Source: Kosmotoga olearia TBF 19.5.1 (GTDB lineage Bacteria > Thermotogota > Thermotogae > Petrotogales > Kosmotogaceae). Taken from it: a DNA stretch of 64,000 nt. The position numbers and the translations under genes were made by a program. Numbering within the stretch: the first letter of the stretch is position 1; each line of letters starts with the position of its first letter. The DNA lies in contig NC_012785.1 of assembly GCF_000023325.1 (NCBI RefSeq), forward strand, positions 1,798,001 through 1,862,000, read 5' to 3'. Below, in pieces: positions 17,460 to 26,547 of this stretch. The notes under the pieces are model-generated. The model was given only the letters and a program-made list of their open reading frames with translations, ran no database searches and was not told the DNA's origin.

Positions 17460-18422
17460 TCAATTTGAATATATCGGAAGTTCCTTAAAGAGGTTGAGAA
17501 CATCGGTTGTGATGTCAAAGGCTTCCGTAAATCTATCAATGAATGGGCTGCTTATTCTCGTGAAGAAGTTCAAGGGGGCGGTTGTGGTATTTATCTCAGG
17601 TTGCATAGTTGTGCTATCAAGAGGAACAGCAACCTGACCTGATAACGTTACCCAGGAATCTACTAAGTTGTAGGATAAACCGCTTCCTGCTGTGATGTTA
17701 CTATCTATAAAGCCTTCACCACTTACATAGGTTTTGTAAGGATCCTGACCAGCAGGTATTTCCCAGCTACCGATATTTTGGAATACACCGTATGTGGTTG
17801 CAGCGGCGGGAATGAATTGTTCAATATTTGTTGAACCTATTAGTTTGTAATCGACGCTTACGTTAAATACCGCAAAGAGTTTTTCCTCACCGGTGAAGGG
17901 TTCGGTTGTGGTGACATAAAGCTCCGGGGTTGCAGCGGCGGTAACTTGGAGGTTGGTAAATGTAGCCTCGTAACATGTGACGGTTGCACTTGTTGCGCTA
18001 TCAACGGTAAAGTTTCCAAGATAACCCAGATATCTTGCCATGCCAGTCTCCGAACCGACTTCATAACTCGGAGTTTCGGTAGGATCATAAAAAAGAACAT
18101 AAAGATCGTAAGGAATACCTTTCAAAAGGTAAATGCTTCCAATCTCAAATGTAGACTGAGTGGAATCATAAGTTGCCGTAATGGTATTCACAATATCTTG
18201 ACTTCCCGCAATGGTCACAATGGTTTTTACTGTATATGATTTGCTGGATGGATCCGCATCGCCCGGAAGTATGCTGGGTGTAAACGGGCTTGGTAACTTT
18301 GCAACAACCCTGACCCCGCTCTTGTCACCATGTAGTTTATCGGAATTCAAATCCCATTCTGTAGGTCCACAGGCTGCTAAAATGAGTAATACTGTGACTA
18401 GCATGAGAAAAAGTTTTTTCAT
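17460..18422 (-). CDS. Putative lipoprotein of unknown function
   Basis: A 320-residue protein starts with a lipoprotein signal (KKLFLMLVTVLLILAACG), with the lipobox LAAC and the acylated Cys at ~residue 18. The rest is threonine- and serine-rich, beta-strand-like, with no motif I know. GGAGGTGG precedes the ATG. It is the last gene of the long minus-strand run and follows the barrel-like exported protein gene, so the two may share an envelope role. Confidence 0.7.
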   Translation of the reverse strand: MKKLFLMLVTVLLILAACGPTEWDLNSDKLHGDKSGVRVVAKLPSPFTPSILPGDADPSSKSYTVKTIVTIAGSQDIVNTITATYDSTQSTFEIGSIYLLKGIPYDLYVLFYDPTETPSYEVGSETGMARYLGYLGNFTVDSATSATVTCYEATFTNLQVTAAATPELYVTTTEPFTGEEKLFAVFNVSVDYKLIGSTNIEQFIPAAATTYGVFQNIGSWEIPAGQDPYKTYVSGEGFIDSNITAGSGLSYNLVDSWVTLSGQVAVPLDSTTMQPEINTTTAPLNFFTRISSPFIDRFTEAFDITTDVLNLFKELPIYSN

Positions 18423-18478
18423 ATAAGACCACCTCCACCATGAATTTCAATCAGAAGATATAATCAATTTTACCATTT

Positions 18479-19333
18479 TTACCATCTACCAAAAAATGTT
18501 GCTCCCCACATGAACTCGATATCGATGTTCTGATCGGTGATAGTGTTGTTGAGATTTGCGCCAACACCAAGAGAGAGACCCATATTTCCTGCGGTAAGTT
18601 GGAATCCTCCGCCAACGACGACGTCACTGTTTGTCCAGTTCAGATCGACGTTGTAGCTCACGCCTCCCCTCAGCGCCAGAGCGTCGAACAACTTCAGATC
18701 GAGGGAGATACCAGCGTACCTGACGTTCATTCCAGCTCTGGTACCGAACTCTATTCCTAGCCTGAAGGGAAGGGTTACTATTCTGAATCCTACGAACAAG
18801 TCGAGTTTTTCAGCTGTGCTGTTAGAAAGGCTTGTCCAGATCAAGGCGTTGTTGAAAGCGGCGACGTATTGCACAAAATCACCTGTAGCTCCGGTTATTC
18901 CAGCACTTGCCATGAGCCAGTAGGTATCCAGACCGGGAGTGGTTATATCTTCAACATCGAGCTTCAATTTTACTCCATAATTGGTTGTTGGTGATAAAGG
19001 TCCGGAAACGGTATAACTTATCGAACGATAATCATTGACAAGGCCAGCGTCCATGACCCACTCGAGGATTCCGGCCATTCCACCCTCAGAGGGATCGAAA
19101 AAGAGAATATGGAGTTCGCGTTCAACGGTTTCAGAGCCGGCTCGACGGTATTCGAGCACTTGTGTGGACACTGCGGAGTTTAATATCCCATAAAGGTCTG
19201 AAGGGCTTCCGTAATTTGCCCAGTAACCCGTTGCCAGAATTGAATTTCCGCCAGTCTGAACAAGGAACGGGTCAAAGGAAAAACCTGTAACCGATAATAG
19301 ACCCAGAAGAATTATGAGATAATATTTTTTCAT
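18479..19333 (-). CDS. Exported protein, probable outer-membrane beta-barrel
   Basis: A 284-residue protein with signal peptide (KKYYLIILLGLLSVTGFS) and a glycine-rich, alternating-strand body (ALRGGVSYNVDLNW, MGLSLGVGANLNNT) that ends in aromatic residues (FFGRW), typical of outer-membrane barrels. Family not recognised. Its ribosome binding site (GAGGGGTGA) overlaps the tgt stop codon, so translation is coupled to tgt. Confidence 0.65.
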   Translation of the reverse strand: MKKYYLIILLGLLSVTGFSFDPFLVQTGGNSILATGYWANYGSPSDLYGILNSAVSTQVLEYRRAGSETVERELHILFFDPSEGGMAGILEWVMDAGLVNDYRSISYTVSGPLSPTTNYGVKLKLDVEDITTPGLDTYWLMASAGITGATGDFVQYVAAFNNALIWTSLSNSTAEKLDLFVGFRIVTLPFRLGIEFGTRAGMNVRYAGISLDLKLFDALALRGGVSYNVDLNWTNSDVVVGGGFQLTAGNMGLSLGVGANLNNTITDQNIDIEFMWGATFFGRW

Positions 19334-19337
19334 TCAA

Positions 19338-20471
19338 TCACCCCTCGGATACATTTACCCCGGTATCGTTCTTGATTAACTGTTTTCGGGTACACAACTC
19401 TTTGAACTCTAAGAATCTTTCTTCGCGAATGGCATTTCTGAGTCGGTCGGTGAAATCCAGCAAAAAATGCACATTATGGTAACTCAGCATCATTTTTCCA
19501 AGGAGCTCATCACGTGAAAACAGGTGATATATGTAACCTTTTGAGTAGCTTCTGCAAACCTTACAGTTGCACTCAGGATCGATGGGTTCTTTGGAAAACT
19601 TGTGCCTGGCAGCTTTGAGATTGATTTTTCCGGACCATGTTAATGCTGTTCCATGCCTTCCCATTCGCGTTGGAAGGACGCAGTCGAACATATCGATGCC
19701 GTTCTCGACAGCCATGATTATCATATCTGGCGTACCAATTCCCATGAGATATCTTGGCTTATCCTCCGGAAGGAGTTTTGTTGTAAACTCGAGAATATCC
19801 CTGGTCACCTCAAAGGGTTCACCAACACTCAAACCACCTACGGCGAATCCATCGAAATCCATGGCTGTAATTTCCCTGGCGCTCTTTTCGCGCAGGTCTT
19901 TGTAAAAAGCACCCTGAACGATTCCAAAGAGCGCCTGAGAACGGTCATGATACGCTAAGCACTTTTCTGCCCATCTGGTTGTCCTTTCCACCGATTCTTG
20001 TGCGTAGGTTCTGTCTAACTCAGGCGCGACACATTCGTCGAATGCCATCGCTATATCCGATCCGAGCGTCATCTGTATTTCCATGGATAATTCCGGTGTC
20101 ATCATGATCTTGGAGCCATCGATGGGCGATTTAAACAGAACACCTTCGTCCAGAACTTTTTTATCTTTAAGGCTGAAAACCTGAAATCCTCCACTGTCGG
20201 TGAGTATAGAATTATTCCAGTTCATGAAACTGTGCAGACCGCCAAAGCTTCTTATTACCTCGAGACCAGGCTTTAAATAAAGGTGGAAAGCATTGCCAAG
20301 AATGATTCTTGCCCCAAGCTCCTTTAATTGCTCCTGCCAGAGTCCTTTGACGGTAGCGTTGGTACCCACAGGCATAAACACAGGTGTTTCGAAAACACCG
20401 TGTTTTGTTTCTAGCTTTCCAGTTCTCGCGGATGTTACCGGGTCTTTTTTTGTGACGGTGAATTTAACCAT
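19338..20471 (-). CDS. tgt: tRNA-guanine transglycosylase
   Basis: Tgt swaps guanine-34 for preQ1 in tRNAs with GUN anticodons, a queuosine step. The 377-residue protein has the nucleophile region [11 protein letters not shown] (~residue 91), the second catalytic aspartate in [14 protein letters not shown] (~265) and the zinc site [18 protein letters not shown] (~305-322: three Cys and one His). Length is normal. It overlaps the cyclodeaminase gene upstream by 8 bp. Confidence 0.96.
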   Translation of the reverse strand: MVKFTVTKKDPVTSARTGKLETKHGVFETPVFMPVGTNATVKGLWQEQLKELGARIILGNAFHLYLKPGLEVIRSFGGLHSFMNWNNSILTDSGGFQVFSLKDKKVLDEGVLFKSPIDGSKIMMTPELSMEIQMTLGSDIAMAFDECVAPELDRTYAQESVERTTRWAEKCLAYHDRSQALFGIVQGAFYKDLREKSAREITAMDFDGFAVGGLSVGEPFEVTRDILEFTTKLLPEDKPRYLMGIGTPDMIIMAVENGIDMFDCVLPTRMGRHGTALTWSGKINLKAARHKFSKEPIDPECNCKVCRSYSKGYIYHLFSRDELLGKMMLSYHNVHFLLDFTDRLRNAIREERFLEFKELCTRKQLIKNDTGVNVSEG

Positions 20472-21093
20472 TTCTCTTTTTTATCACCTCGAGTATCCTC
20501 CGGTAGGAGGCTTCGATTTGCTTTTCGAGATGGTCCATTTCTTCTTTGATCCAGTTACAGTACCGTGGATCTTTCAGTGACTTCATGTTGATCATTACGT
20601 TGGCCTTTGCGACATAATAAACTGCGTACAACAAATGTGCAGCACTTTCAGCGTCGGAAATAGCGTTGAGATTGCCCCATTTTGCCAGTCTTTCCACGTT
20701 CACTATGACATTTTTACAACGTCTGGCAAGATCGAAGGGCACTTCGATGGCAGTTTTTAAAGCTTGTTGGATCTTCACTGTTCTGACGGCTTTTTCTTCT
20801 TCAGAATTTTTAGGAAGCCTGTAAGCTGCCATTACCTGATCGAAGGCTTGAACGTCCTTATTTACGAGATCACAAAGGTAGCTCATCTCGTTGCCGAAGA
20901 TTTCGAGACATGCTTCCATCTGACTCTCAACGTCTTCGTATCCTTTCTTGCCGATGGTAAGGTTCGAAACCATAGCACCAAGTGCAGCGGCCAAAGCAGC
21001 CGCAACAGCTCCAACAGCGCCTCCACCTGGAGTCGGTGATTTCTCGGCAACTCGCTTTATGAAGTCCTTAACGCTTAACGAGCAAAGATCCAT
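20464..21093 (-). CDS. Formimidoyltetrahydrofolate cyclodeaminase family protein
   Basis: The 209-residue all-helical protein matches the cyclodeaminase half of FTCD (FchA-like): it starts with [20 protein letters not shown], the folate-binding glycine motif, followed by [16 protein letters not shown]. The reaction releases ammonia from 5-formimidoyl-THF to give 5,10-methenyl-THF. The formiminotransferase partner is a separate gene at 51062-51973. It sits between deoC and tgt in one operon, with an 8-bp overlap to tgt. Confidence 0.87.
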   Translation of the reverse strand: MDLCSLSVKDFIKRVAEKSPTPGGGAVGAVAAALAAALGAMVSNLTIGKKGYEDVESQMEACLEIFGNEMSYLCDLVNKDVQAFDQVMAAYRLPKNSEEEKAVRTVKIQQALKTAIEVPFDLARRCKNVIVNVERLAKWGNLNAISDAESAAHLLYAVYYVAKANVMINMKSLKDPRYCNWIKEEMDHLEKQIEASYRRILEVIKKRNG

Positions 21094-21112
21094 CCAAATC
21101 CCCCCTGTTGTA

Positions 21113-21850
21113 TTATTTTTTGCCTATTATTTTCATTCCAGAACTCGTTCCAATTCTGTCGGCGCCCGCAATCAACATCCTTATCATATCTTCCCTGGTT
21201 CGCACACCGCCTGAAGCTTTTACCTTCACATTATCTCCCACGACGAATTTCATCAGGGAGACATCTTCTGCTGTTGCGCCGCCTGAACTGAAGCCTGTGG
21301 ATGTTTTGACGAAAGCGGCTCCAGCTTCTTTTGCTATAACGCACGCAGCGATCTTCTCTGCCTCTGTGAGCAACGCCGTTTCAATTATAACCTTTACGAC
21401 CTTGTCTTTTGCGGCTTTTACCACCTTTGCGATATCTTCGAAAACCAGGTCGTAAAGGCCCGCTTTGAGGTAACCGATATTTATAACCATGTCAAATTCA
21501 TCGGCACCGTGATTCAGGCTCCACTCCGTTTCATAGACCTTTACATCGGTCGGAACAGCGCCAAGAGGGAATCCGATGACAACAGCACGCGCCACATCAG
21601 TGCCTTCAAGAAGCTTGGTGACTAACGGAAGATGACAACTGTTGACACAAACACTGAAGAAGTTGTTCTCTCTGGCTTCCATACAAAGGGTTTTAATCAT
21701 TTCGGGGGTAGCATCAGGTTTCAACAGGGTATGATCGATATAACGAGCCAAATTAAGCTCTCCAGAGAGCTTGCGATTGATCGGTTCATAGCTTTGGTTC
21801 ACCCTTTCTATGACCTCTTTAATTGTTTTTTCAAGCATGAATTTATCCAT
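21113..21850 (-). CDS. deoC: Deoxyribose-phosphate aldolase
   Basis: DeoC cleaves 2-deoxyribose 5-phosphate to acetaldehyde and glyceraldehyde 3-phosphate. The class I barrel shows YIDHTLLKPDAT near the start, the Schiff-base lysine in AFVKTSTGFSSGGAT, and KASGGVRT near the C-terminus. The frame opens at a GTG (21859), but GAGGTG fits the ATG at 21850 (6-nt spacing), giving 245 residues; the N-terminus is slightly long for the family. It follows the HD-domain gene closely. Confidence 0.95.
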   Translation of the reverse strand: MDKFMLEKTIKEVIERVNQSYEPINRKLSGELNLARYIDHTLLKPDATPEMIKTLCMEARENNFFSVCVNSCHLPLVTKLLEGTDVARAVVIGFPLGAVPTDVKVYETEWSLNHGADEFDMVINIGYLKAGLYDLVFEDIAKVVKAAKDKVVKVIIETALLTEAEKIAACVIAKEAGAAFVKTSTGFSSGGATAEDVSLMKFVVGDNVKVKASGGVRTREDMIRMLIAGADRIGTSSGMKIIGKK

Positions 21851-21860
21851 TTTTTTCACC

Positions 21861-22409
21861 TCACAAACCCAATTCTTTTGAAATTCCCTGCATCGCTTTG
21901 AGCGATATTTCTAAAAATTCATCGAGAGATAGTCCAAGATCTTTACAGCTTCGCATCTGTTCCCTGCTTGCACCCTTTGCAAAGGATTTTTCCTTGAACC
22001 TGTTTTTTAAGAACTGAACGTCTAAGTCGGAAAGCGTGCTTCCTCGACGAATAAGAACGGCTGCAACGATAAATCCCGTTACGGGGTCAGCAGCATAGAT
22101 TGATTTTTCCAATAAGGTTTTCCTTTCTTTTTTACCACAGTGGGCAAGTATCGCATCTTTTACTTCCTGAGGAACATCGTAGGCTTCGAGCATTTCAACG
22201 GTTTTTAACCCATGCTTTTCTGGATTGTTTTTTGTTTCTTCATAGTCCAGATCATGAAGAAGCCCTGCGAGTCCCCAGAGTTCTTCATCTTTACCGAAAT
22301 GTTTAGCCAATGCTTTCATCACCGCTTCCGTAGCCAGCATATGCTTGATAAGATTCACGTGTTTGATCTCTTTCTTTACAAGCTCCATCGCGAATTCTCT
22401 GGAAATCAT
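21861..22409 (-). CDS. HD domain phosphohydrolase
   Basis: A ~182-residue metal-dependent HD hydrolase: HMLATEAVMKALAKHFG then GLAGLLHDLDYEET (HD pair) and AILAHCG carry the metal ligands. Such single-domain HD proteins act on nucleotides or related phosphates; the substrate is unknown. CGGAGGTG lies 5 nt before the ATG at 22409, better than the ATG at 22427. Its first ~107 bp lie inside the 3' end of radC in another frame, an unusually long overlap. Confidence 0.82.
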   Translation of the reverse strand: MISREFAMELVKKEIKHVNLIKHMLATEAVMKALAKHFGKDEELWGLAGLLHDLDYEETKNNPEKHGLKTVEMLEAYDVPQEVKDAILAHCGKKERKTLLEKSIYAADPVTGFIVAAVLIRRGSTLSDLDVQFLKNRFKEKSFAKGASREQMRSCKDLGLSLDEFLEISLKAMQGISKELGL

Positions 22410-23091
22410 CTCGCACCTCCGAGACATTTGTTTCTTTTTTTGAGGCGAAACTGTAATACCTTCCCTTTCCTATTATAACGTGATCTAAAAGCTTAATGCC
22501 AAGTGTTTCTCCAGCTTCTTTTAATCTTTTTGTGATGGCTTCATCTTCTTTGCTTGGGTTTGGGTCACCCGATGGATGATTGTGAACGAGAATGATTGCA
22601 GCGGCTGATTTTGATATAGCCGGCTTGAATACTTCCCTTGGATGCAGGAGGGAGCTGTCGAGGGTGCCGATAGTTATGGTGTTCATTCCTGAAAACATGA
22701 GTTTATTGTTTAAAGATATAACCCTTACCATTTCCTGGGTGAGTGTGGTCATGTCGTGGCATAGGTAATACACACTCTCTGGATCCGCTATCTTTGTTTT
22801 TGAGGTTTCGGTAAGTTCTTTGAAAACCCTATGGCCGATTTCGAGAGCGGCTTTTAAGGTTACGGCCTTTGCCTCTCCTATTCCCTTAAATTTTGCAAGT
22901 TCTTCATAACTCGCGCTCAGCAATCCGGAGAGTGAGCCGTACTTTTTCAACAATTCGGAACTTAATGCCATAACATCCATGCCTTTTGTTCCGGTTCTCA
23001 AAAGAATGGCAATCAACTCGGTCTCGCTCAAGTTGGGCGCACCAACAGCGAGTAAACGTTCTCGAGGCATATGATTATTTGACGATTTCAA
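22303..23091 (-). CDS. radC: RadC/JAB-domain protein with extended C-terminus
   Basis: The protein has an N-terminal helix-hairpin-helix region (LLSASYEELAKFKGIGEAKA) and a C-terminal JAMM metalloprotease-like domain (ILVHNHPSGDPNPSKED). RadC was named for DNA repair, but that role is disputed. The family normally ends soon after YYSFA at about residue 220-230; here the frame runs on for ~43 residues over the start of the HD gene. A run of seven A residues occurs exactly where the normal family end would be. It overlaps maf by 4 bp. Confidence 0.9.
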   Translation of the reverse strand: MKSSNNHMPRERLLAVGAPNLSETELIAILLRTGTKGMDVMALSSELLKKYGSLSGLLSASYEELAKFKGIGEAKAVTLKAALEIGHRVFKELTETSKTKIADPESVYYLCHDMTTLTQEMVRVISLNNKLMFSGMNTITIGTLDSSLLHPREVFKPAISKSAAAIILVHNHPSGDPNPSKEDEAITKRLKEAGETLGIKLLDHVIIGKGRYYSFASKKETNVSEVRDDFQRIRDGACKERDQTRESYQAYAGYGSGDESIG

Positions 23092-23663
23092 TCGTAGTAC
23101 CCCCTATTCCTCAGGATCTCCCATATGCGGCCAATGGGTAACCCCATCACATTGTAGAAATCACCTCTTATTTCTTTGACGAACAACGCACCGTAGTCCT
23201 GTATACCGTAAGCGCCTGCCTTGTCCAGGGGGATTCCGGTGGCGACGTAGTAATCTATGGCGTCATCAGGGAGATCCCTGAACGTTACAAAGGTTTTTTC
23301 AACAAAAGTTATTTCTTCATTATCAGGAAAAAGCAATGCTACCCCAGTGTACACAATGTGGGTTTTGCCTGAAAGCCTTTTCAAGAAAGCTTTCGCCTCG
23401 GTTCTGTTAATTGGCTTTCCGAGTATCTCGTTGTCGAGGACCACTACAGTGTCCGCTCCAATTGTAACAGAGTCGGGGTAGATGTCAGAAATGCTTTTGC
23501 ACTTCTTTACAGCTAGCCTCATCAGTTCGTTTTCCAGGTCACAGGCGTCGATGGTTTCATCAACATCTTTGGGGCTGACGCAGACAAAATGCACCCCAAG
23601 ATATTTCATCAATTCTCTCCGACGTGGTGATGTGGATGCGAGAACTACTTTCTTTGACTTCAT
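23088..23663 (-). CDS. maf: Maf nucleotide pyrophosphatase
   Basis: Maf proteins hydrolyse dTTP/UTP or modified nucleotides, preventing their misuse. The 191-residue protein has the family start VLASTSPRRRELM, the catalytic segment IGADTVVVLDNEILGKP and GAYGIQDYGALFV. Length is normal. It overlaps both radC downstream and the Gx transporter gene upstream by 4 bp, as expected for one operon. Confidence 0.95.
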   Translation of the reverse strand: MKSKKVVLASTSPRRRELMKYLGVHFVCVSPKDVDETIDACDLENELMRLAVKKCKSISDIYPDSVTIGADTVVVLDNEILGKPINRTEAKAFLKRLSGKTHIVYTGVALLFPDNEEITFVEKTFVTFRDLPDDAIDYYVATGIPLDKAGAYGIQDYGALFVKEIRGDFYNVMGLPIGRIWEILRNRGYYD

Positions 23664-24160
23664 AACAAATCACCGATCCTTTTCAATACTGTATACGCCA
23701 ATATAGCGTTTGCTATTGCTGAAATAGTTCCGATGATAACAAAATACGGATAAAGGTACATAATGGCAATGCTTTTAACAATGAACCATGCGGCAATCGC
23801 CAGCTGAACGGAATTGTTTATAATAGCTCCTGTCATGCTGATCCCAATCAGTCCGAACTTGCCTGACTTACCCATCAGCCACATGAAAAAAGTTCCTATT
23901 TCGATTCCCAGGAACCCCATGAAGAATCCCGGGGTTGCCAGTTTTCCCATCAAAGTGTTACCGATGACACTTTTTAAGGCAGCCAGAAACAGGAGCTCTT
24001 TCAACGTTCCACCGGGTATGGCGAGCAGGATTATCACGTTTGAGAACCCCCAACGGCCGCCCGGGATTGGCAATAAAAAAGGTATAAAGCTTTCAACAAC
24101 GTATATAGCGGATCCCAGGGCTATTAAAAGTGAGAAAGAAGCAATTTTTCTTGCATTCAT
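23660..24160 (-). CDS. Gx transporter family membrane protein
   Basis: The 166-residue protein has five hydrophobic helices and the pattern of the Gx transporter / heptaprenyl-diphosphate-synthase component I-like family (IPFLLPIPGGRWGFSNVIILLAIPGG). The family resembles energy-coupling-factor S components, so transport of a small molecule is plausible but unproven. It is locked by 4-bp overlaps between the NusG-II gene and maf, next to apbE; this trio recurs in many anaerobes near flavin-based redox systems. Confidence 0.8.
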   Translation of the reverse strand: MNARKIASFSLLIALGSAIYVVESFIPFLLPIPGGRWGFSNVIILLAIPGGTLKELLFLAALKSVIGNTLMGKLATPGFFMGFLGIEIGTFFMWLMGKSGKFGLIGISMTGAIINNSVQLAIAAWFIVKSIAIMYLYPYFVIIGTISAIANAILAYTVLKRIGDLL

Positions 24161-24528
24161 CTTGTTATCGCATCCATTTCTGTGTCGCCCTTTTTACCGT
24201 TAGAAGGAATAATGATGGTAATTTTGTTTGGGAGACAGACGATGGGAATATCAGGATGCGAAATCCAGCCGCTTTTAACGCACAGTTTCTCGGGACAATC
24301 TGATTCAATCACTCGCACCGATCCTTCACTAACTTCTACGACCATGTGGTCAAGGACATTGTAGGTTGCCTCTTTTGTGAGATCTAAAGTCCTGTAAAGC
24401 ATTCCATCGTGGTAAATCTCAGCAATATTTTGAGCCAGGCCAGGAGATTTTCCTGAAAAAGCGAATATGGTAACCACGAGAAAAATTATCACCAGCAAAT
24501 CTAAAGGCCTAAATAGCCTGTATTTCAT
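24157..24528 (-). CDS. NusG domain II-containing membrane-anchored protein
   Basis: A 123-residue protein with one N-terminal membrane segment (LLVIIFLVVTIFAFSG) and an extracytoplasmic NusG-II-like beta domain (VRVIESDCPEKLCVKSGWI, IVCLPNKITIII). The conserved Cys pair in DCPEKLC is typical. Function unknown; it overlaps apbE (4 bp) and the Gx gene (4 bp). Confidence 0.85.
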   Translation of the reverse strand: MKYRLFRPLDLLVIIFLVVTIFAFSGKSPGLAQNIAEIYHDGMLYRTLDLTKEATYNVLDHMVVEVSEGSVRVIESDCPEKLCVKSGWISHPDIPIVCLPNKITIIIPSNGKKGDTEMDAITR

Positions 24529-25574
24529 TTTTTCTGATACACCTCAAATCCCGGTGATTTGTACGTACTCAGATCTTCCATAACAAGCATGACAAGAGCG
24601 CCATATCTGGGGAAAAAGGTTATCCCGGGTGAGGTTCCTATAACAAAAGCCGCCGTGGCAAAGGCATCAGCTTCCAGAGCGCTTTTGCTTATTACCGTTG
24701 CGCTTATCACACCGGATCTAGCGGGTCTTCCCGTGGTAGGATTGAAGATATGATGATATCTGATTCCGTCTTCAATGAAATATCGTTCGTAATCGCCCGA
24801 TGTGGCAATTGCTCCATCATACATATAAACATACTCAATCACGTCGTCAGCCCTATCGCTTCTGGGATTCCTGATTCCAATTACCCACGGCCTTTTTCCG
24901 TATTTTGGTCCGATTATGCCTATATCACCGCCGGCATCGATGAACCCGGTGGCGGTTTCATCCATAGACTTAATTCTGGCAATAGCAAGATCAACTGCGT
25001 ACCCTTTTGCTATACCCGAAAGGTCGAGTTCCGCTCCGTTGAGGATCCATACCTTGCTTGAGGATACATCGACAACGATGTTTTTGTATCCTACACGCTC
25101 GAGAGTTTTCTCGATTTCTTTTTCGGAAGGGACTCGCTTTTTGCTTGACGAACTATCGAATCCCCAGAGTTTGGTTATCGGGTAAATCGTGGGATCAAAA
25201 GCTCCACCGGTTTTTTCGGCTATATTGATTACTGCGCTGAGTAAAAAGGCAGTCTCTTCATCCACTTCCATTCCATTCTCACCGGCTTCCGCCATACTCT
25301 TCACTATTCCTCTATCTGATCCAAACTTTTTATCGATTCGGGTTATTTCTCTGAAAGCTGCATCGGCAAGAATCACGGGGGAAATCTTCTCCGATGCCAC
25401 CTTTATGGTGACATAAGTGCCCAGTAGATATTCAGTTCTCGTGTAGTATTCCTCAGGTCGGTTCTTCAGGTAAACAAAAATAAGGGTCGCAATAGCAGCG
25501 ACCATGAGTATTGAATAAAGGATCGTTCTTCCTATCAAAGAATCACGGGAATCTCTTTTCCGCAATTGGAGCAC
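24525..25574 (-). CDS. apbE: FAD:protein FMN transferase
   Basis: ApbE attaches FMN covalently to threonines of Nqr/Rnf subunits and similar redox proteins outside the membrane, using FAD and Mg2+. The 349-residue protein has an N-terminal transmembrane anchor (~residues 15-38) and the motifs YLLGTYVTIKV, LDLSGIAKGYAVD, GFIDAGGDIG and HHIFNPTTGRPA. Its GTG start lies within the 3' end of the radical-SAM gene (40-bp overlap), with GAGGAAAG just upstream. Its flavinylation target is not in the window. Confidence 0.93.
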   Translation of the reverse strand: MLQLRKRDSRDSLIGRTILYSILMVAAIATLIFVYLKNRPEEYYTRTEYLLGTYVTIKVASEKISPVILADAAFREITRIDKKFGSDRGIVKSMAEAGENGMEVDEETAFLLSAVINIAEKTGGAFDPTIYPITKLWGFDSSSSKKRVPSEKEIEKTLERVGYKNIVVDVSSSKVWILNGAELDLSGIAKGYAVDLAIARIKSMDETATGFIDAGGDIGIIGPKYGKRPWVIGIRNPRSDRADDVIEYVYMYDGAIATSGDYERYFIEDGIRYHHIFNPTTGRPARSGVISATVISKSALEADAFATAAFVIGTSPGITFFPRYGALVMLVMEDLSTYKSPGFEVYQKK

Positions 25575-26527
25575 CTACTTTCCTCGGTAAGGTTTGCTAT
25601 TTCAACGTCGAAGCCTCTGCGTTTTATCAGAGATGTACCGCAATCAGGACAATAAGTAGTGTTGAGATCTTCTGATGGAACGTTCCCTATATAAACGTAG
25701 TTAAGATGCTCTTTAGCCACGTTGTGGAGTTCGTTCAATGTTTTAACATCAGTGGGTGGAATTGTGTATTTGTAGTTGGGGAAATATCTGGTTATATGCA
25801 ACGGGATGTCTCTGGAGAGCGAAGCCAACCATTTTGCTTCTTCACGCATTTCGTCCAGGCTGTCGTTTTTTCCCGGGATAATAAGGGTGGTAATCTCCAC
25901 ATGAACACCGGCAGATAACACAAATTCTATGGTGTCAAGTACATGTTTTTTCGAAGCCCCCAGTTCTTTTGCATAGAATTCGTCATTCCAGCCTTTAAGG
26001 TCAATATTCATAGCACTTATAGACTGGACGAGTAATTTCAGAGGTTCCTGCTCGATGTAGCCGTTGGTTATAAGAACGCTATAAATTCCCTCTTTTGCTG
26101 CTGCTCGCGAGGTATCCAGAACGAATTCAAAGGACACAGTGGGTTCATTGTAGGTAAAAGCTAAACCAGGAGTTCCCTCGGATCTGGCTATTTCTATCAA
26201 TTGGTGTGGAATCACCCTTTGAACGATTCTGGGGCGTCCCTTCGATATTTCCCAGTTCTGGCAGAAATCGCAACTTAGATTGCAACCCCATGATCCGACG
26301 GAAAATATCATCGTCCCTGGATAAAAATGGTACAGGGGCTTCTTTTCTATGGGATCAGTTCCGATCGATGTAAGTTCACCGTAGTTCAGAGAATAAAGCA
26401 TACCTTTGACATTCTTTCGTGCTTTGCAGATCCCGGTTTCTCCGGGTCTTATAATACATCTATTGGGGCATAGATGACACTGTAAAACATCCCCTTCCAG
26501 CTCATCGAAATAAATAGCCGGTTTCAT
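25535..26527 (-). CDS. amrS: AmmeMemoRadiSam system radical SAM enzyme
   Basis: The 330-residue protein has an N-terminal Cys cluster (CHLCPNRCIIRPGETGIC), the radical-SAM motif CNLSCDFCQN (~residue 78) and a C-terminal zinc-ribbon-like part with two CxxC pairs (TYCPDCG, SRCSNCG). This is the radical SAM member of the AmmeMemoRadiSam trio, related to pyruvate-formate-lyase activating enzymes; its target is not known. AAGAGGTG precedes the ATG. The AMMECR1 partner is the next gene upstream; the MEMO partner is not here. Confidence 0.93.
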   Translation of the reverse strand: MKPAIYFDELEGDVLQCHLCPNRCIIRPGETGICKARKNVKGMLYSLNYGELTSIGTDPIEKKPLYHFYPGTMIFSVGSWGCNLSCDFCQNWEISKGRPRIVQRVIPHQLIEIARSEGTPGLAFTYNEPTVSFEFVLDTSRAAAKEGIYSVLITNGYIEQEPLKLLVQSISAMNIDLKGWNDEFYAKELGASKKHVLDTIEFVLSAGVHVEITTLIIPGKNDSLDEMREEAKWLASLSRDIPLHITRYFPNYKYTIPPTDVKTLNELHNVAKEHLNYVYIGNVPSEDLNTTYCPDCGTSLIKRRGFDVEIANLTEESRCSNCGKEIPVIL

Positions 26528-26547
26528 GAGATCACCTCTTGTTCAGG

